Below are positions 17,018 to 26,010 of a DNA stretch of 64,000 bases, one piece after another. Origin of the DNA: Pseudomonas sp. Leaf48 (GTDB taxonomy: Bacteria; Pseudomonadota; Gammaproteobacteria; Pseudomonadales; Pseudomonadaceae). Numbering within the stretch: the stretch's first letter is position 1; each line of letters begins with the position of its first letter. A program made the position numbers and the translations under genes. The notes under the pieces are model-generated. The model saw only the letters and a list, made by a program, of their open reading frames with translations. It was not told the DNA's origin and ran no database searches. The DNA lies in assembly GCF_001421885.1 (NCBI RefSeq), contig NZ_LMLH01000031.1:89285-153284 (forward strand), written 5' to 3'.

Positions 17018-17150
17018 AGGTTAGTCCTCACAGGTCCGGTTCATAGCTGCCGTTCTTGATTGACGGTTATGCCTTAACTGTAATCCTGTCTGGCGGATTT
17101 GCCTTGGGCAAATTGTCCTCGCAATGCTCTGGATCAAGCGATGGGCAAAA

Positions 17151-17266
17151 AAACGCACCGCGCTCTTTGTAGACGTGGGCCTGCTCCCGATGGCGTGTCA
17201 ATCACATCGGTGTCGACTGATACTCCATCGGGAGCAGGCTCGCGCCTACAAGAGCGCGGTGCGTTT
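17151..17266. repeat. Long imperfect inverted repeat (REP-like)
   Basis: The outer arms AACGCACCGCGCTCTTTGTA and TACAAGAGCGCGGTGCGTT are nearly exact reverse complements, and an inner CCTGCTCCCGATGG pairs with CCATCGGGAGCAGG. It could act as terminator or mRNA end for the convergently placed phnX, which stops 14 bases away. Confidence 0.7.
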
Positions 17267-17279
17267 CTGAAGAATTGGA

Positions 17280-18107
17280 TCAGCTCGCCTGTGGCATCTC
17301 GCCGTTGGCCAGTCGTTTGTTGATGTCGGCGATCACTTGCGGCAGGTCGGTGATGGTGTCGATCATGTAGTGCGGGCGCGAGCCTTCGAACAGGGCGTGG
17401 ATGCGCTTGCGTTCACTGTCCAGGGTGTCGCTGGCCAGGGCGCGATAACCTTCGTAATCCAGGCCCAGGGCGTTGCCCGAGCAAATCAGCGCCACGGTCC
17501 ACATGCCCGCACGGCGACCTTCGAGAATGCCCGGCACGGTGTCGTCAATTTTCACGCAGGCGGCGACGTCATCAATGCCCAGGGCGATGACGTTGGCCAG
17601 CGCCTGGGCCGGCCATGGGCGGCCGTTCGGCACTTCGTCGGTGGCAACCACGTGATCGGCCACGTAACCGTTGGTGGCAGCCAGCTCGACCACTTTGTCC
17701 ATGACCTGTTTCGGATAGCCGGAGCACGAACCGATCTTGATCCCTTGCTGGCGCAGGTTGGCGATGGTCTCCAAAGCACCGGGAATCAGTGCCGAATGCT
17801 CGGCGATCTTTTCGATCTGCAGCGGCATGAAGCGCTGGTAGATGGCGGTGACGTCATCGTCGGTCGGCGTGCGACCGAACACCTTGCGGTAACGCTCGGC
17901 GACCTGTGGCTGGTCGCATAGGGTACGGATGTGATCCCACTTGCCCATGCCCATCGGGCCACGGGCTTCTTCAATAGACACCTGGACGTCGAACTCGGCG
18001 AAGGCTTCGACGAAAATCTGGGTCGGGGCGAAGGAGCCGAAGTCGACGACGGTGCCGGCCCAGTCGAGGATGGCGGCCTGGAGTTTGGTTGGGTTGGTGT
18101 AGTTCAT
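17280..18107 (-). CDS. phnX: Phosphonoacetaldehyde hydrolase
   Basis: A 275-residue haloacid-dehalogenase enzyme that splits phosphonoacetaldehyde into acetaldehyde and phosphate. The nucleophile motif is ILDWAGTVVDFGS near the N-terminus, the Schiff-base lysine is in GPMGMGKWDHI, and the acidic motif VKIDDTVPGILEG is present, so the enzyme should be active. I take ATG 18107 with AGGATC before it; the frame is open upstream through the REPIN but those residues do not belong. phnW lies just upstream on the same strand, separated by a REPIN, and supplies the substrate. Confidence 0.95.
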   Translation of the reverse strand: MNYTNPTKLQAAILDWAGTVVDFGSFAPTQIFVEAFAEFDVQVSIEEARGPMGMGKWDHIRTLCDQPQVAERYRKVFGRTPTDDDVTAIYQRFMPLQIEKIAEHSALIPGALETIANLRQQGIKIGSCSGYPKQVMDKVVELAATNGYVADHVVATDEVPNGRPWPAQALANVIALGIDDVAACVKIDDTVPGILEGRRAGMWTVALICSGNALGLDYEGYRALASDTLDSERKRIHALFEGSRPHYMIDTITDLPQVIADINKRLANGEMPQAS

Positions 18108-18151
18108 AGTGATAGATCCTGTGGCAACTGGCGGATAGGGAGCTGCTTTGG

Positions 18152-18239
18152 GTGGGAGCGGGCTTGCTCGCGAAAGCGGACTGACATTCAAAATTGATGT
18201 CGACTGATACACCGCCTTCGCGAGCAAGCCCGCTCCCAC
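18152..18239. repeat. REPIN, family A, between phnW and phnX
   Basis: Head-to-head copies of GTGGGAGCGGGCTTGCTCGC with a 40-base centre. Placed between two co-directional genes of one pathway, it may uncouple phnX from phnW mRNA by blocking exonucleases or by attenuation. Confidence 0.85.
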
Positions 18240-18258
18240 AGGGGGATTGCGGTGTTGA

Positions 18259-19368
18259 TCAGATTTCGAGGACTTCCATCTCGCTCAGCACTTGCGCCAC
18301 CGCCGCCACCGCTTCGCGCATTTGCGCCGGAGTGACATGGCCGATGCAGCCGACGCGGAAGGTTTCGACCTGGGTCAGCTTGCCGGGGTAGAGGATGTAA
18401 CCCTTGGCCTTGACCCGTTCGTAGAATTCCTTGAACTGATAGCGCGGATCTTTCGGTGCATGGAAGGTGGCAATGATCGGCGCCTGAATGGCGGCCGGCA
18501 GGAAGCTGCGCAAGCCGAGCTTGCTCATTTCTTCCATCAGCGCCTGACAGTTGGCGGCGTAACGCCGATGCCGGGCCGGCAAGCCACCTTCTTCGTTGTA
18601 TTGCAGCAGGGCTTCGTGCAGCGCAGCGACCACATGGGTCGGCGGGGTGAAGCGCCACTGACCGGTCCTGGCCATGTAGCTGTGCTGGTCATGCAGGTCC
18701 ATCGCCAGGGAATGCGAGTTGCCGGCGGCGCTGGCCAGGGACTCCTTGCGAGCGAAGACAAAACCCATCCCCGGCACGCCCTCCAGGCATTTGCCCGAGG
18801 CCGCGATCAGCGCGTCGAACGGCACCTGTTGCGCATCCACCGGCAGTGCGCCGAATGAGCTCATGGCATCGATGATCAGGCGCTTGCCATGGCGCGCAAT
18901 CACCTGGGCAATTTCCGGCAGCGGGTTGAGGATGCCGGTGCTGGTTTCGCAATGAATCAGCGCGACATGAGTAATGCCTGGGTCGGCTCGCAGCAGGCGA
19001 TCGACGTCGTTGGCGGTGGTGGGTTCGTCCTCGGCGGTTTCGAAGGTACTGAACGAGCGGCCGAGCACGTCACAGATTTTCGCCAGGCGCTTGCCGTAGG
19101 CGCCGTTGATCAATACGAGGATTTTGCCGTCGCGCGGCACCAGGGTGCCGATCGCCGCTTCGACGGCGAAGGTGCCGCTGCCTTGCAGGGGCACGCAGTG
19201 GTGGCTGGCGGCGCCGTTGATGATCGCCAGCAGCTGTTCACAGAGGCTGGCGGTCAGTTGATTGAAGCGGTCATCCCATGAACCCCAGTCCACCATCATA
19301 GCCTGGCGGGTGCGGGCCGATGTGGTCAACGGGCCGGGGGTGAGCAGGATAGGTTCGGCAGTACTCAT
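18259..19368 (-). CDS. phnW: 2-aminoethylphosphonate-pyruvate transaminase
   Basis: A 369-residue PLP class V aminotransferase converting 2-aminoethylphosphonate plus pyruvate into phosphonoacetaldehyde and alanine. It begins ILLTPGPLTTSARTRQAM and carries the PLP lysine in AASGKCLEGVPG, with the aspartate in IIDAMSSFG. Length and motifs match PhnW. It is transcribed away from a LysR gene across a 109-base gap, the standard layout for an activator and its target. phnX follows downstream. Confidence 0.95.
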   Translation of the reverse strand: MSTAEPILLTPGPLTTSARTRQAMMVDWGSWDDRFNQLTASLCEQLLAIINGAASHHCVPLQGSGTFAVEAAIGTLVPRDGKILVLINGAYGKRLAKICDVLGRSFSTFETAEDEPTTANDVDRLLRADPGITHVALIHCETSTGILNPLPEIAQVIARHGKRLIIDAMSSFGALPVDAQQVPFDALIAASGKCLEGVPGMGFVFARKESLASAAGNSHSLAMDLHDQHSYMARTGQWRFTPPTHVVAALHEALLQYNEEGGLPARHRRYAANCQALMEEMSKLGLRSFLPAAIQAPIIATFHAPKDPRYQFKEFYERVKAKGYILYPGKLTQVETFRVGCIGHVTPAQMREAVAAVAQVLSEMEVLEI

Positions 19369-19477
19369 TCTCGTGTCCTCGCAATCGATGGGATGAAGCT
19401 ACGGGGCTTAAATTGCAATTTGCCGTGCTATCAATCAAATTGTTTATTGTTATGCCAACCATCAGTGAGGCTTATTC

Positions 19478-20341
19478 ATGAACCTGTTTCAGCTGCGCGC
19501 CTTCGATGCCGTGGCCCGCGAGGGCAGCTTTACCAGGGCGGCCGCACGCCTGTTCATCAGCCAGCCAGCCGTCACCGGGCACATCAAGGCCCTGGAGGAG
19601 CACTACCAGATCACCCTGTTGCGCCGCACCGCGCGACGGGTGGAGTTGACGGAGGAGGGCACCAAACTGGCGGCAATCACCCGGGCGATGTTCGGCCTGG
19701 CCGAGGAGGCACAGGTGATGCTGGAGGCCAACCGGCAATTGTTGACCGGGCGCCTGGAAGTGGCCGCGGACGGCCCGCACATGGTCATGCCGATGCTCGC
19801 CAGCCTGCGTGCGCGTTATCCGGGGATCACGGTGAACCTGCGCCTGGGCAATGCCCAGGAAACCCTGGCCGCGCTACTGTCCGAACATGCCGACGTGGCG
19901 GTGCTGACCGAGGTCGAGCCGCGCAAGGGTTTGCATCTGCAACCCCTGAGCGAGTCACGCATTTGTGCGCTGGTGCCCGAGGGTCATCCGTGGGTTCGGC
20001 GGAGCAAAGGCGTACCGCTCAAGGAGCTGGACCAGGTGATCATGGTGTTGCGCGAACCGGGTTCGATCACCCGGCGTACGTTCGATGAAGCCTGCACCGA
20101 GGCGAACGTGCATCCTCGGGTGTTGCTGGAGCTGGACAGTCGTGAAGCGGTGACCGAGGCGGTGGCAGCGGAGTTGGGTGTGGGAGTGGTGTCGTCGGTG
20201 GAGGTCAGCCACGACCCACGGGTGGCGGCGGTGCCGATCATTGGCGAGGGGTTGCTCAATCGACACATGATGGGGTGCATGGAGCGGCGCAGGGATTTGC
20301 GTTTGATTCAGGCGTTTTTCGGGTTGGCGCCTGGCAGGTAG
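19478..20341 (+). CDS. LysR-type regulator, probable activator of phnWX
   Basis: A 287-residue LTTR. The winged HTH occupies about residues 1-60 (FQLRAFDAVAREGSFTRAAA then SQPAVTGHIKALEEHYQITL), followed by a periplasmic-binding-type effector domain with SREAVTEAVAAELGVGVV. Divergent from phnW. AT-rich sequence between the two starts (19380-19470) has TTGCCGTGC and ATTGTTTATTG stretches but no clear T-N11-A box that I would insist on. The ligand is probably 2-aminoethylphosphonate or a derivative. It is a paralogue of the LysR at 20444-21316. Confidence 0.85.
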   Translation: MNLFQLRAFDAVAREGSFTRAAARLFISQPAVTGHIKALEEHYQITLLRRTARRVELTEEGTKLAAITRAMFGLAEEAQVMLEANRQLLTGRLEVAADGPHMVMPMLASLRARYPGITVNLRLGNAQETLAALLSEHADVAVLTEVEPRKGLHLQPLSESRICALVPEGHPWVRRSKGVPLKELDQVIMVLREPGSITRRTFDEACTEANVHPRVLLELDSREAVTEAVAAELGVGVVSSVEVSHDPRVAAVPIIGEGLLNRHMMGCMERRRDLRLIQAFFGLAPGR

Positions 20342-20356
20342 ACCGCGGCGCCTGCA

Positions 20357-20429
20357 TTCGCGAGCAAGCCCGCTCCCACTGGGTTTCGTGAACACCACAG
20401 ACCCCTGTGGGAGCGGGCTTGCTCGCGAA
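20357..20429. repeat. REP pair, family A, outward orientation
   Basis: TTCGCGAGCAAGCCCGCTCC at 20357 and its exact reverse complement ending at 20429 surround a 27-base centre. The order of the arms is the opposite of the REPINs at 16350 and 18152. It separates two convergent LysR genes. Confidence 0.8.
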
Positions 20430-20443
20430 GGGGACTGGCCTGC

Positions 20444-21316
20444 CTACACCAGACTCTCGCGCACCATCTGCAAAAACGTCGCCACCACCCGCCGTGAGCT
20501 TTGCTCGCGCAAGCACACCAGCGTCTCCGTCAGGCGCCGTTCGCAATCGATGATCGGCAACGCGCAGACCCTGGAGTCGGCACCGAACTCGGCCGCAGAC
20601 ACCACGCCAACGCCAATCCCTACCACCACCGCCTCACGCGCTGCTTCCCGGCCTTCGACTTCAATGGCCGGGCGAATGCGAAAACCGGCGCGGGCCATTT
20701 CCTCCTCAAGGGTCTGGCGGGTCACCGAGCCGGTTTCGCGCAGCACCAGCGGGGTGTCGTCGAGGTCGGCCAGGCAAATGGATTCGCGGTTGGCCCATGG
20801 GTGATTGCGCGAAACGAACGCCACCATCGGGTCGTTGCGCAGGGGTAGCGAGATCAGGCGTTCATCGCTGACCTCACGGCCCAGCAGCGCCAGATCGGCC
20901 TGATAGTTGAACAGGCGAAACAGCGATTCATCGGTATTGCCGGTTTCGATTTTCACGCTGATCCCGGGGTAGCGATCGCAGAAGCGGGCGATCTGCGGCA
21001 GCACATGGACCGGCGCATCCACCGCCAGAATCAGGGTGCCGGTCTGCAAGGCCTGGGAGTCCTGCAGCAGTTCCTGAGCCTCGGCCTCGATCACAAACAG
21101 TCGCTGGGTGACGCTCAGCAGGCGCTCGCCGAGATCGGTCAGGCGCACCGAGCGTTTATTGCGATGGAACAACAGAACCCCGTAGCGCTCTTCAAGTTTG
21201 CGAACCTGATCGGAAATCGCCGGTTGCGTCAGAAACAGCCGTTCGGCGGCTTTGGTAAAGCTTCCATGCACCGCTACGGCATGGAAGGCTTTGAGCTGGG
21301 CGTGGGAAACCGACAT
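20444..21316 (-). CDS. LysR-type regulator, second in the phosphonate region
   Basis: A 290-residue LTTR starting at ATG 21316 with GGAG before it. The HTH is AQLKAFHAVAVHGSFTKAAE then TQPAISDQVRKLEERYGVLL. The effector domain has EGREAAREAVVVGIGVGVVS, the counterpart of the segment in the LysR at 19478-20341; the two are clear paralogues. It is divergent from the transporter/oxidase pair at 21583-24370, which it most likely controls. Two sensors in one phosphonate region suggest two different inducers. Confidence 0.85.
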   Translation of the reverse strand: MSVSHAQLKAFHAVAVHGSFTKAAERLFLTQPAISDQVRKLEERYGVLLFHRNKRSVRLTDLGERLLSVTQRLFVIEAEAQELLQDSQALQTGTLILAVDAPVHVLPQIARFCDRYPGISVKIETGNTDESLFRLFNYQADLALLGREVSDERLISLPLRNDPMVAFVSRNHPWANRESICLADLDDTPLVLRETGSVTRQTLEEEMARAGFRIRPAIEVEGREAAREAVVVGIGVGVVSAAEFGADSRVCALPIIDCERRLTETLVCLREQSSRRVVATFLQMVRESLV

Positions 21317-21582
21317 GGGGATCTCCAGTAACAAGCTGAGCTTATATTGGAAATACGATAAATCGATTTCACTTATTAATCAGTAATTGTTTTTATCCGC
21401 CTCAGCCCCGCTGACTGCTCAGTCGAACAGCGACGGGGCCATGGGTCCGGGCGTGCATCAAGGGACTCATCTGACCGGTATCCGCCACAGGGACAAGGCG
21501 ATATCGCAGTGCTCAACAATAAAAACACAGGCGTTTTCTACCAATTCTGCCGGCACACTCACACCCTGAGGTCAGAACCACA

Positions 21583-22908
21583 ATGAACAAGCACATCGGC
21601 ACCATCAAGCGTTGGCGCGTGCAGATCTTCGCGATTACCTGGCTCGCCTACGCCGCTTTCTACTTCACCCGCAAAGCCTTCTCCGTCGCCAAACTCGGCA
21701 TTGCCGAAGACCCGACGTTCATGCTCGACAAAATGACCATGGCCAACCTCGATGCCATCTACCTTGCCGCTTACGCCATCGGCCAATTCACCTGGGGCAT
21801 CCTGGCCGACCGTTTCGGTCCGCGGGTGGTGGTGCTCGGCGGATTGCTGATTTCCGCAGTGGCGGCGCTGGTCATGGGCAGCTTCGCAACGGTGCCGATC
21901 TTCGCCACCTGCATGCTGATTCAAGGCCTGGCGCAATCGACTGGCTGGTCGGGATTGTGCAAGAACCTTGGGAGTTTTTTTCCCTCCGAGCAGCGTGGGC
22001 GAGTCCTGGGCTTGTGGAGCTCCTGCTACGCCTTTGGCGGCCTGGTGGCATCGCCGTTCGCCGGCTGGTGGGCGTACACCTTGATGGGCACCTGGCACGC
22101 GGCGTTCATTTCCAGCGCGGCGGTGGTTGGTGTGGTGGCCGTGCTGTTTTTCTTTTTGCAACGCAACAAACCGCAGGACGTAGGCTTGCCCGCGGTGGAG
22201 CCGGAGTCTGAGCTGAGCGCCGAAGAGGCCTATGCCCAAAGCAGGATCAGCGTCCTGGAGCCCTTGAAGGAAATCCTGCGCAACCGCACAGTGCTGGTGC
22301 TGGGCCTGGCGTACTTCATGCTCAAGCCGGCGCGTTACGCGATTCTGCTGTGGGGCCCGGTGATCGTCTTCGAACAGATGCCCTCGGTCGGCAAGGTCGG
22401 TGCGGCGATCATTCCGACTTCGTTCGAACTGGCCGGACTGCTCGGGCCGATCCTGATCGGCCTGGCTTCGGACAAACTGTTCGGCGCCCGACGCATGCCG
22501 GCGTGCGTGATCAGCCTGTTGGCGCTGACCCTGACGCTGGCGCTGTTCATGGCCGCCCTGCATACCGGCAGCGTGCTGTTGGTGGTGGTGCTGCTGTTCG
22601 TCATGGGCCTGACTCTTTACGGCCCGGATTCGATGATCAGCGGCTCGGCCGCCATCGATTTCGGCAAGGCCAAGGCCGGTGCTACCGCAGCGGGATTCGT
22701 CAACGGCTGTGGCTCGGTCGGGGCGGTACTCGGTGGGTTGCTTCCGGGCTACTTCGACTCGGTCACGGTATTCATCGTCTTCGCCGGCTGCGCCATGTTC
22801 TCGGCGCTGGTGCTGATTCCGCACTGGAACAGCCGCCCGGGCGGCCTGCGGACCAACTATCCGTTCGTGCCCAACCGGGCAATGACGATCAAACCCCTGC
22901 GTACCTGA
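21583..22908 (+). CDS. MFS transporter, organophosphate:phosphate antiporter family
   Basis: A 441-residue, 12-helix transporter. The N-terminal TWLAYAAFYFTRKAFSVAK and the LADRFGPRVVVLGG loop match the GlpT/UhpT (OPA) family, which brings in phosphorylated metabolites in exchange for phosphate. Between phnWX, a LysR and an amine oxidase, import of 2-aminoethylphosphonate or an N-substituted form is the simplest role. TGAGGTC precedes the ATG. The FAD oxidase follows 70 bases later, so the two probably form one operon. Confidence 0.82.
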   Translation: MNKHIGTIKRWRVQIFAITWLAYAAFYFTRKAFSVAKLGIAEDPTFMLDKMTMANLDAIYLAAYAIGQFTWGILADRFGPRVVVLGGLLISAVAALVMGSFATVPIFATCMLIQGLAQSTGWSGLCKNLGSFFPSEQRGRVLGLWSSCYAFGGLVASPFAGWWAYTLMGTWHAAFISSAAVVGVVAVLFFFLQRNKPQDVGLPAVEPESELSAEEAYAQSRISVLEPLKEILRNRTVLVLGLAYFMLKPARYAILLWGPVIVFEQMPSVGKVGAAIIPTSFELAGLLGPILIGLASDKLFGARRMPACVISLLALTLTLALFMAALHTGSVLLVVVLLFVMGLTLYGPDSMISGSAAIDFGKAKAGATAAGFVNGCGSVGAVLGGLLPGYFDSVTVFIVFAGCAMFSALVLIPHWNSRPGGLRTNYPFVPNRAMTIKPLRT

Positions 22909-22978
22909 ATCCTGCCTCCTCGCGGCCTGTTGCGCCTGCGGCGGGCTGGCGTGTGGGCCACTGACTGGAGATTGACCC

Positions 22979-24370
22979 ATGAGACCCTTTTGGCTGGAGC
23001 AGGCCCTGAAGGCTGAATCAACCGAAACCTGCGCGCCACTGCAAGGCGACAGCCGCGCCGACGTGTGCATCGTCGGTGGCGGTTACACCGGGTTGTGGAC
23101 CGCGATCATGCTCAAGCAACAGAACCCCGAACTGGACGTTTTGCTGATCGAAGCGGACATCTGCGGCTCCGGGGCCAGTGGCCGCAATGGCGGTTGTGCG
23201 CTGTCGTGGTCGGCCAAGTATTTCACCCTTGAGCGCTTGTTCGGCGTTGAGGAGGCAGTGCGCCTGGTCAAGGAGTCCGAACGCAGCATCCATGCCATCG
23301 GCGCCTTCTGCGAACAGTATCAAGTGGACGCCGACTACCGGCTCGACGGGACGCTCTACACCGCGACCAACCGCGCGCAATGCGGCTCGACCGATGCGGT
23401 GATCGCGGCCCTGGAACGCCATGGCATCAACTCGTTCACCCAGCGGCCGGTGGCCGATGTGCAGCGCATGGCCGGTTCCAGCAAACATCTTGAGGGCTGG
23501 TTTTCCCCGGCGGCCGCCAGTGTTCAGCCGGGCAAACTGGTGCGCGGGTTACGCCGGGTCGCCCTGCAACTGGGGGTGCGGATTCATGAAAATACAGCAA
23601 TGACCGGGCTGGAAGAAGGCCGCCCGGCAGGGATACAAACTCCGCACGGCACTGTTCGCGCCGACCGGGTGGTGCTGGCGATGAACGCCTGGATGGCCCG
23701 GGCGTTCCCGCAGTTCGAGCGCAGCGTGGCGATCGTTTCCAGTGACATGCTGATCACCGAGCCACGGCCTGAGTTGCTCGACGAAATCGGCTTGACCAGC
23801 GGAGTCACGGTGCTCGATTCGCGAATTTTCGTGCACTACTACCACAACACTCCGGACGGCCGGATCATGCTCGGCAAGGGCGGCAATACCTTCGCCTACG
23901 GCGGGCGCATGCTGCCGGTGTTCGATCAGCCATCGCCCTACGCCGGCCTGTTGCAGCACAGCCTGGCGGATTTCTTCCCGGCCTTTGCCGAGGTCAAGGT
24001 TGAGTCGACCTGGAACGGCCCGTCGGATCGCTCGGTGACCGGGTTGCCGTTTTTCGGGCAGATGAGCGCCAGTGGCAACGTGTTCTATGGTTTCGGCTAT
24101 TCCGGCAGCGGTGTCGGGCCGTGCCACATGGGCGGGCAGATTCTCGCGTCGATGGTCCAGGGGCTGGACAACCCCTGGACTCGCTCGCCATTGATCAACG
24201 GGCCGCTGGGCTTCTTTCCGCCGGAGCCGATTCGTTACCTCGGCTCGTTGATGGTGCGCAACGCCATCCGCCGCAAGGAGCGCGCCGAGGATCGCGGGCA
24301 CCGGCCACGGCACCTTGATGTGCGTCTGGCGAAGTTCGCGGCGGCGGCGGGCAAGGCCGACAAAGGCTGA
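22979..24370 (+). CDS. FAD-dependent amine oxidoreductase (DadA/PuuB-like)
   Basis: A 463-residue flavoprotein of the D-amino-acid-dehydrogenase-like family. The N-terminal dinucleotide motif is VCIVGGGYTGLWTA, the GASGRNGGCALSW loop follows, and the C-terminal FGYSGSGVGP closes the FAD site. It oxidises secondary or primary amines. FAD enzymes of this type recur beside phnWX, and some act on N-methylated 2-aminoethylphosphonate, yielding phosphonoacetaldehyde. Given the transporter and the phn genes, that role is likely here but inferred. A gamma-glutamylputrescine oxidase-like function is the alternative. Confidence 0.82.
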   Translation: MRPFWLEQALKAESTETCAPLQGDSRADVCIVGGGYTGLWTAIMLKQQNPELDVLLIEADICGSGASGRNGGCALSWSAKYFTLERLFGVEEAVRLVKESERSIHAIGAFCEQYQVDADYRLDGTLYTATNRAQCGSTDAVIAALERHGINSFTQRPVADVQRMAGSSKHLEGWFSPAAASVQPGKLVRGLRRVALQLGVRIHENTAMTGLEEGRPAGIQTPHGTVRADRVVLAMNAWMARAFPQFERSVAIVSSDMLITEPRPELLDEIGLTSGVTVLDSRIFVHYYHNTPDGRIMLGKGGNTFAYGGRMLPVFDQPSPYAGLLQHSLADFFPAFAEVKVESTWNGPSDRSVTGLPFFGQMSASGNVFYGFGYSGSGVGPCHMGGQILASMVQGLDNPWTRSPLINGPLGFFPPEPIRYLGSLMVRNAIRRKERAEDRGHRPRHLDVRLAKFAAAAGKADKG

Positions 24371-24373
24371 GGC

Positions 24374-25795
24374 TCAAGGCGTGAGATCCGAGCGATTGAC
24401 CAGCCAGTCGAGCAGCAGGCCGGTATCGCCGGCTGGCTCCCGAGGGCGGGAGGGTCGAGGTTGCTCGGGGTGGCCCATGACTGCACAGAGCACCGGGCGA
24501 TCCGGGTCGCAGTCGAGAAAACTGACCAGCACATCGCTGCCGGCCACAGGCAATCGGGCCGGATCGATCCGGGTGTCTGCGCAAGCCAGTGCTACCTGTA
24601 GCCACAGACCGCAAGGCTCGTCTGCCGCCGTTTGCGACGGCCATAGGTTCACCTCGATTCGGCCGCGATCATCCAGCACTGGGGGAAGCCCGGAAAGGCC
24701 GCATATCCGGGCGGGCTGAAAACCGGGAACGCTTGGGCGTCGCTGGTTGAGCGGTGGCCGGAAGGCGGTCGACCAGGGGATGGCGCTGAACTGGTTAAAG
24801 TATTGCGGGGTCATGCTCGCGCAGTCTTCGGCGAGTATCGACGGCTGCCTGCCCTCATGGCGGTTCTCGGTAATCAACCATTGGTCGTTGAAATGACCCA
24901 AGGGGTGTTCGCTGACCTGGATGATCCGGGCGCTGGTCAGGGCCGGGTGATTGCTGCGGCCGTTTAGCTGCTGCTGTCGGCAGCGCAGCCGCTCCAGTTT
25001 GCGCCGGCTGAGCTGCTCAGGATGCGGCTGTCGGGCAGGGCGATGCAGCGGCGCCGTCACGCCAATGGATTGATTGGCTGCGCCGTCACCGGGGGTCGAT
25101 GCACCACGGTTGCTGGCATCCGCACGAGCGGGGATCGGCGGTGAGTCATGGCGCTGGTACAACTCTGTGATGACCGGCCCGTCGACGTTATCCGCCAGTG
25201 CGTCGTGATAAGGCACTATCAAGGGTTCCTGGGGGAAGCTCAGGCTGTCATCGGCCAGGACCAGCACATGCCCATCACGCTGATGTTCGAAGTGATAGTG
25301 GATGCCTTCTTCTTCGCACAGCCGTTGCAGCAGAGCCAGATCGGTTTCGTCGTACTGGATGCAAAAAGGTCGGAAGGGGTAATGCCCGGTCGTCAATTCA
25401 AAGCGGTAACTGGTGACGGGCAAGCCGTTATCCTCCAATAGTTGACGCAGGATCATCGGCACATTCAGGTCGCGAAAGATGCGCCGGCGACACTGTTGTT
25501 CCAGTGCTTGCAGGCGCGGCACCAGAACCAGCTTGTAAGCCACCCGATGCGCGCCACGGTGCGCCTGACCAACACTGTGCAAAACGCCATGTATGCCCTG
25601 GCCCTGGCCAAAATCAAGATAGGCGGGTTGGTACAGCAATTGTTCGGGGGGGATTGCCGGTGTCAGGTCAATCGCGTCGATGTCGAATCGAAAAGGCTGG
25701 TTGAGGGCTTCGAGGCCACTGAACCGCACCACCTGCAAACTCAAGTCGACGTCGAGCAGCGTCAGGGTGAAAGGACTTTCCTTGTCATTTTGCAT
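24374..25795 (-). CDS. Short orphan VgrG-like protein (contractile injection spike family)
   Basis: About 473 residues from ATG 25795; ATG 25852 is possible, and neither has a good ribosome site. The N-terminal half follows the VgrG/gp27 plan: SLQVVRFSGLEALNQPFRFD, then YDETDLALLQRLCEEEGIHY. The C-terminal part has a reduced gp5-like region ending LPVAGSDVLVSFLDCDPDRP, instead of the usual GTEVLVxFxxGDPDRP, and no beta-helix repeats follow. It is therefore much shorter than T6SS tip VgrGs (600+ residues). No Hcp, PAAR, Tap adaptor or effector gene adjoins it. Could be a minimal spike, a plain baseplate-like protein, or a decayed gene without frameshift. Confidence 0.7.
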   Translation of the reverse strand: MQNDKESPFTLTLLDVDLSLQVVRFSGLEALNQPFRFDIDAIDLTPAIPPEQLLYQPAYLDFGQGQGIHGVLHSVGQAHRGAHRVAYKLVLVPRLQALEQQCRRRIFRDLNVPMILRQLLEDNGLPVTSYRFELTTGHYPFRPFCIQYDETDLALLQRLCEEEGIHYHFEHQRDGHVLVLADDSLSFPQEPLIVPYHDALADNVDGPVITELYQRHDSPPIPARADASNRGASTPGDGAANQSIGVTAPLHRPARQPHPEQLSRRKLERLRCRQQQLNGRSNHPALTSARIIQVSEHPLGHFNDQWLITENRHEGRQPSILAEDCASMTPQYFNQFSAIPWSTAFRPPLNQRRPSVPGFQPARICGLSGLPPVLDDRGRIEVNLWPSQTAADEPCGLWLQVALACADTRIDPARLPVAGSDVLVSFLDCDPDRPVLCAVMGHPEQPRPSRPREPAGDTGLLLDWLVNRSDLTP

Positions 25796-26010
25796 CGCGC
25801 AGGCCACTGCTATGGAATTGGACGCTGAGGGTACGAAACCACGGTTCGTCATAGTCACCGCAAAACGTCTTTTCAGAATCGTCCTACAACAGCTGGTGAA
25901 GATGTCGATGCAAGTCGGAATTTTTGGTCGATTGCCAACTTTAGGCCGTATAAACTTGCGCAAAGCGTCGGCCAATAGATGTTTCGGCGCCACAGATAAG
26001 AGAGTGAGTA

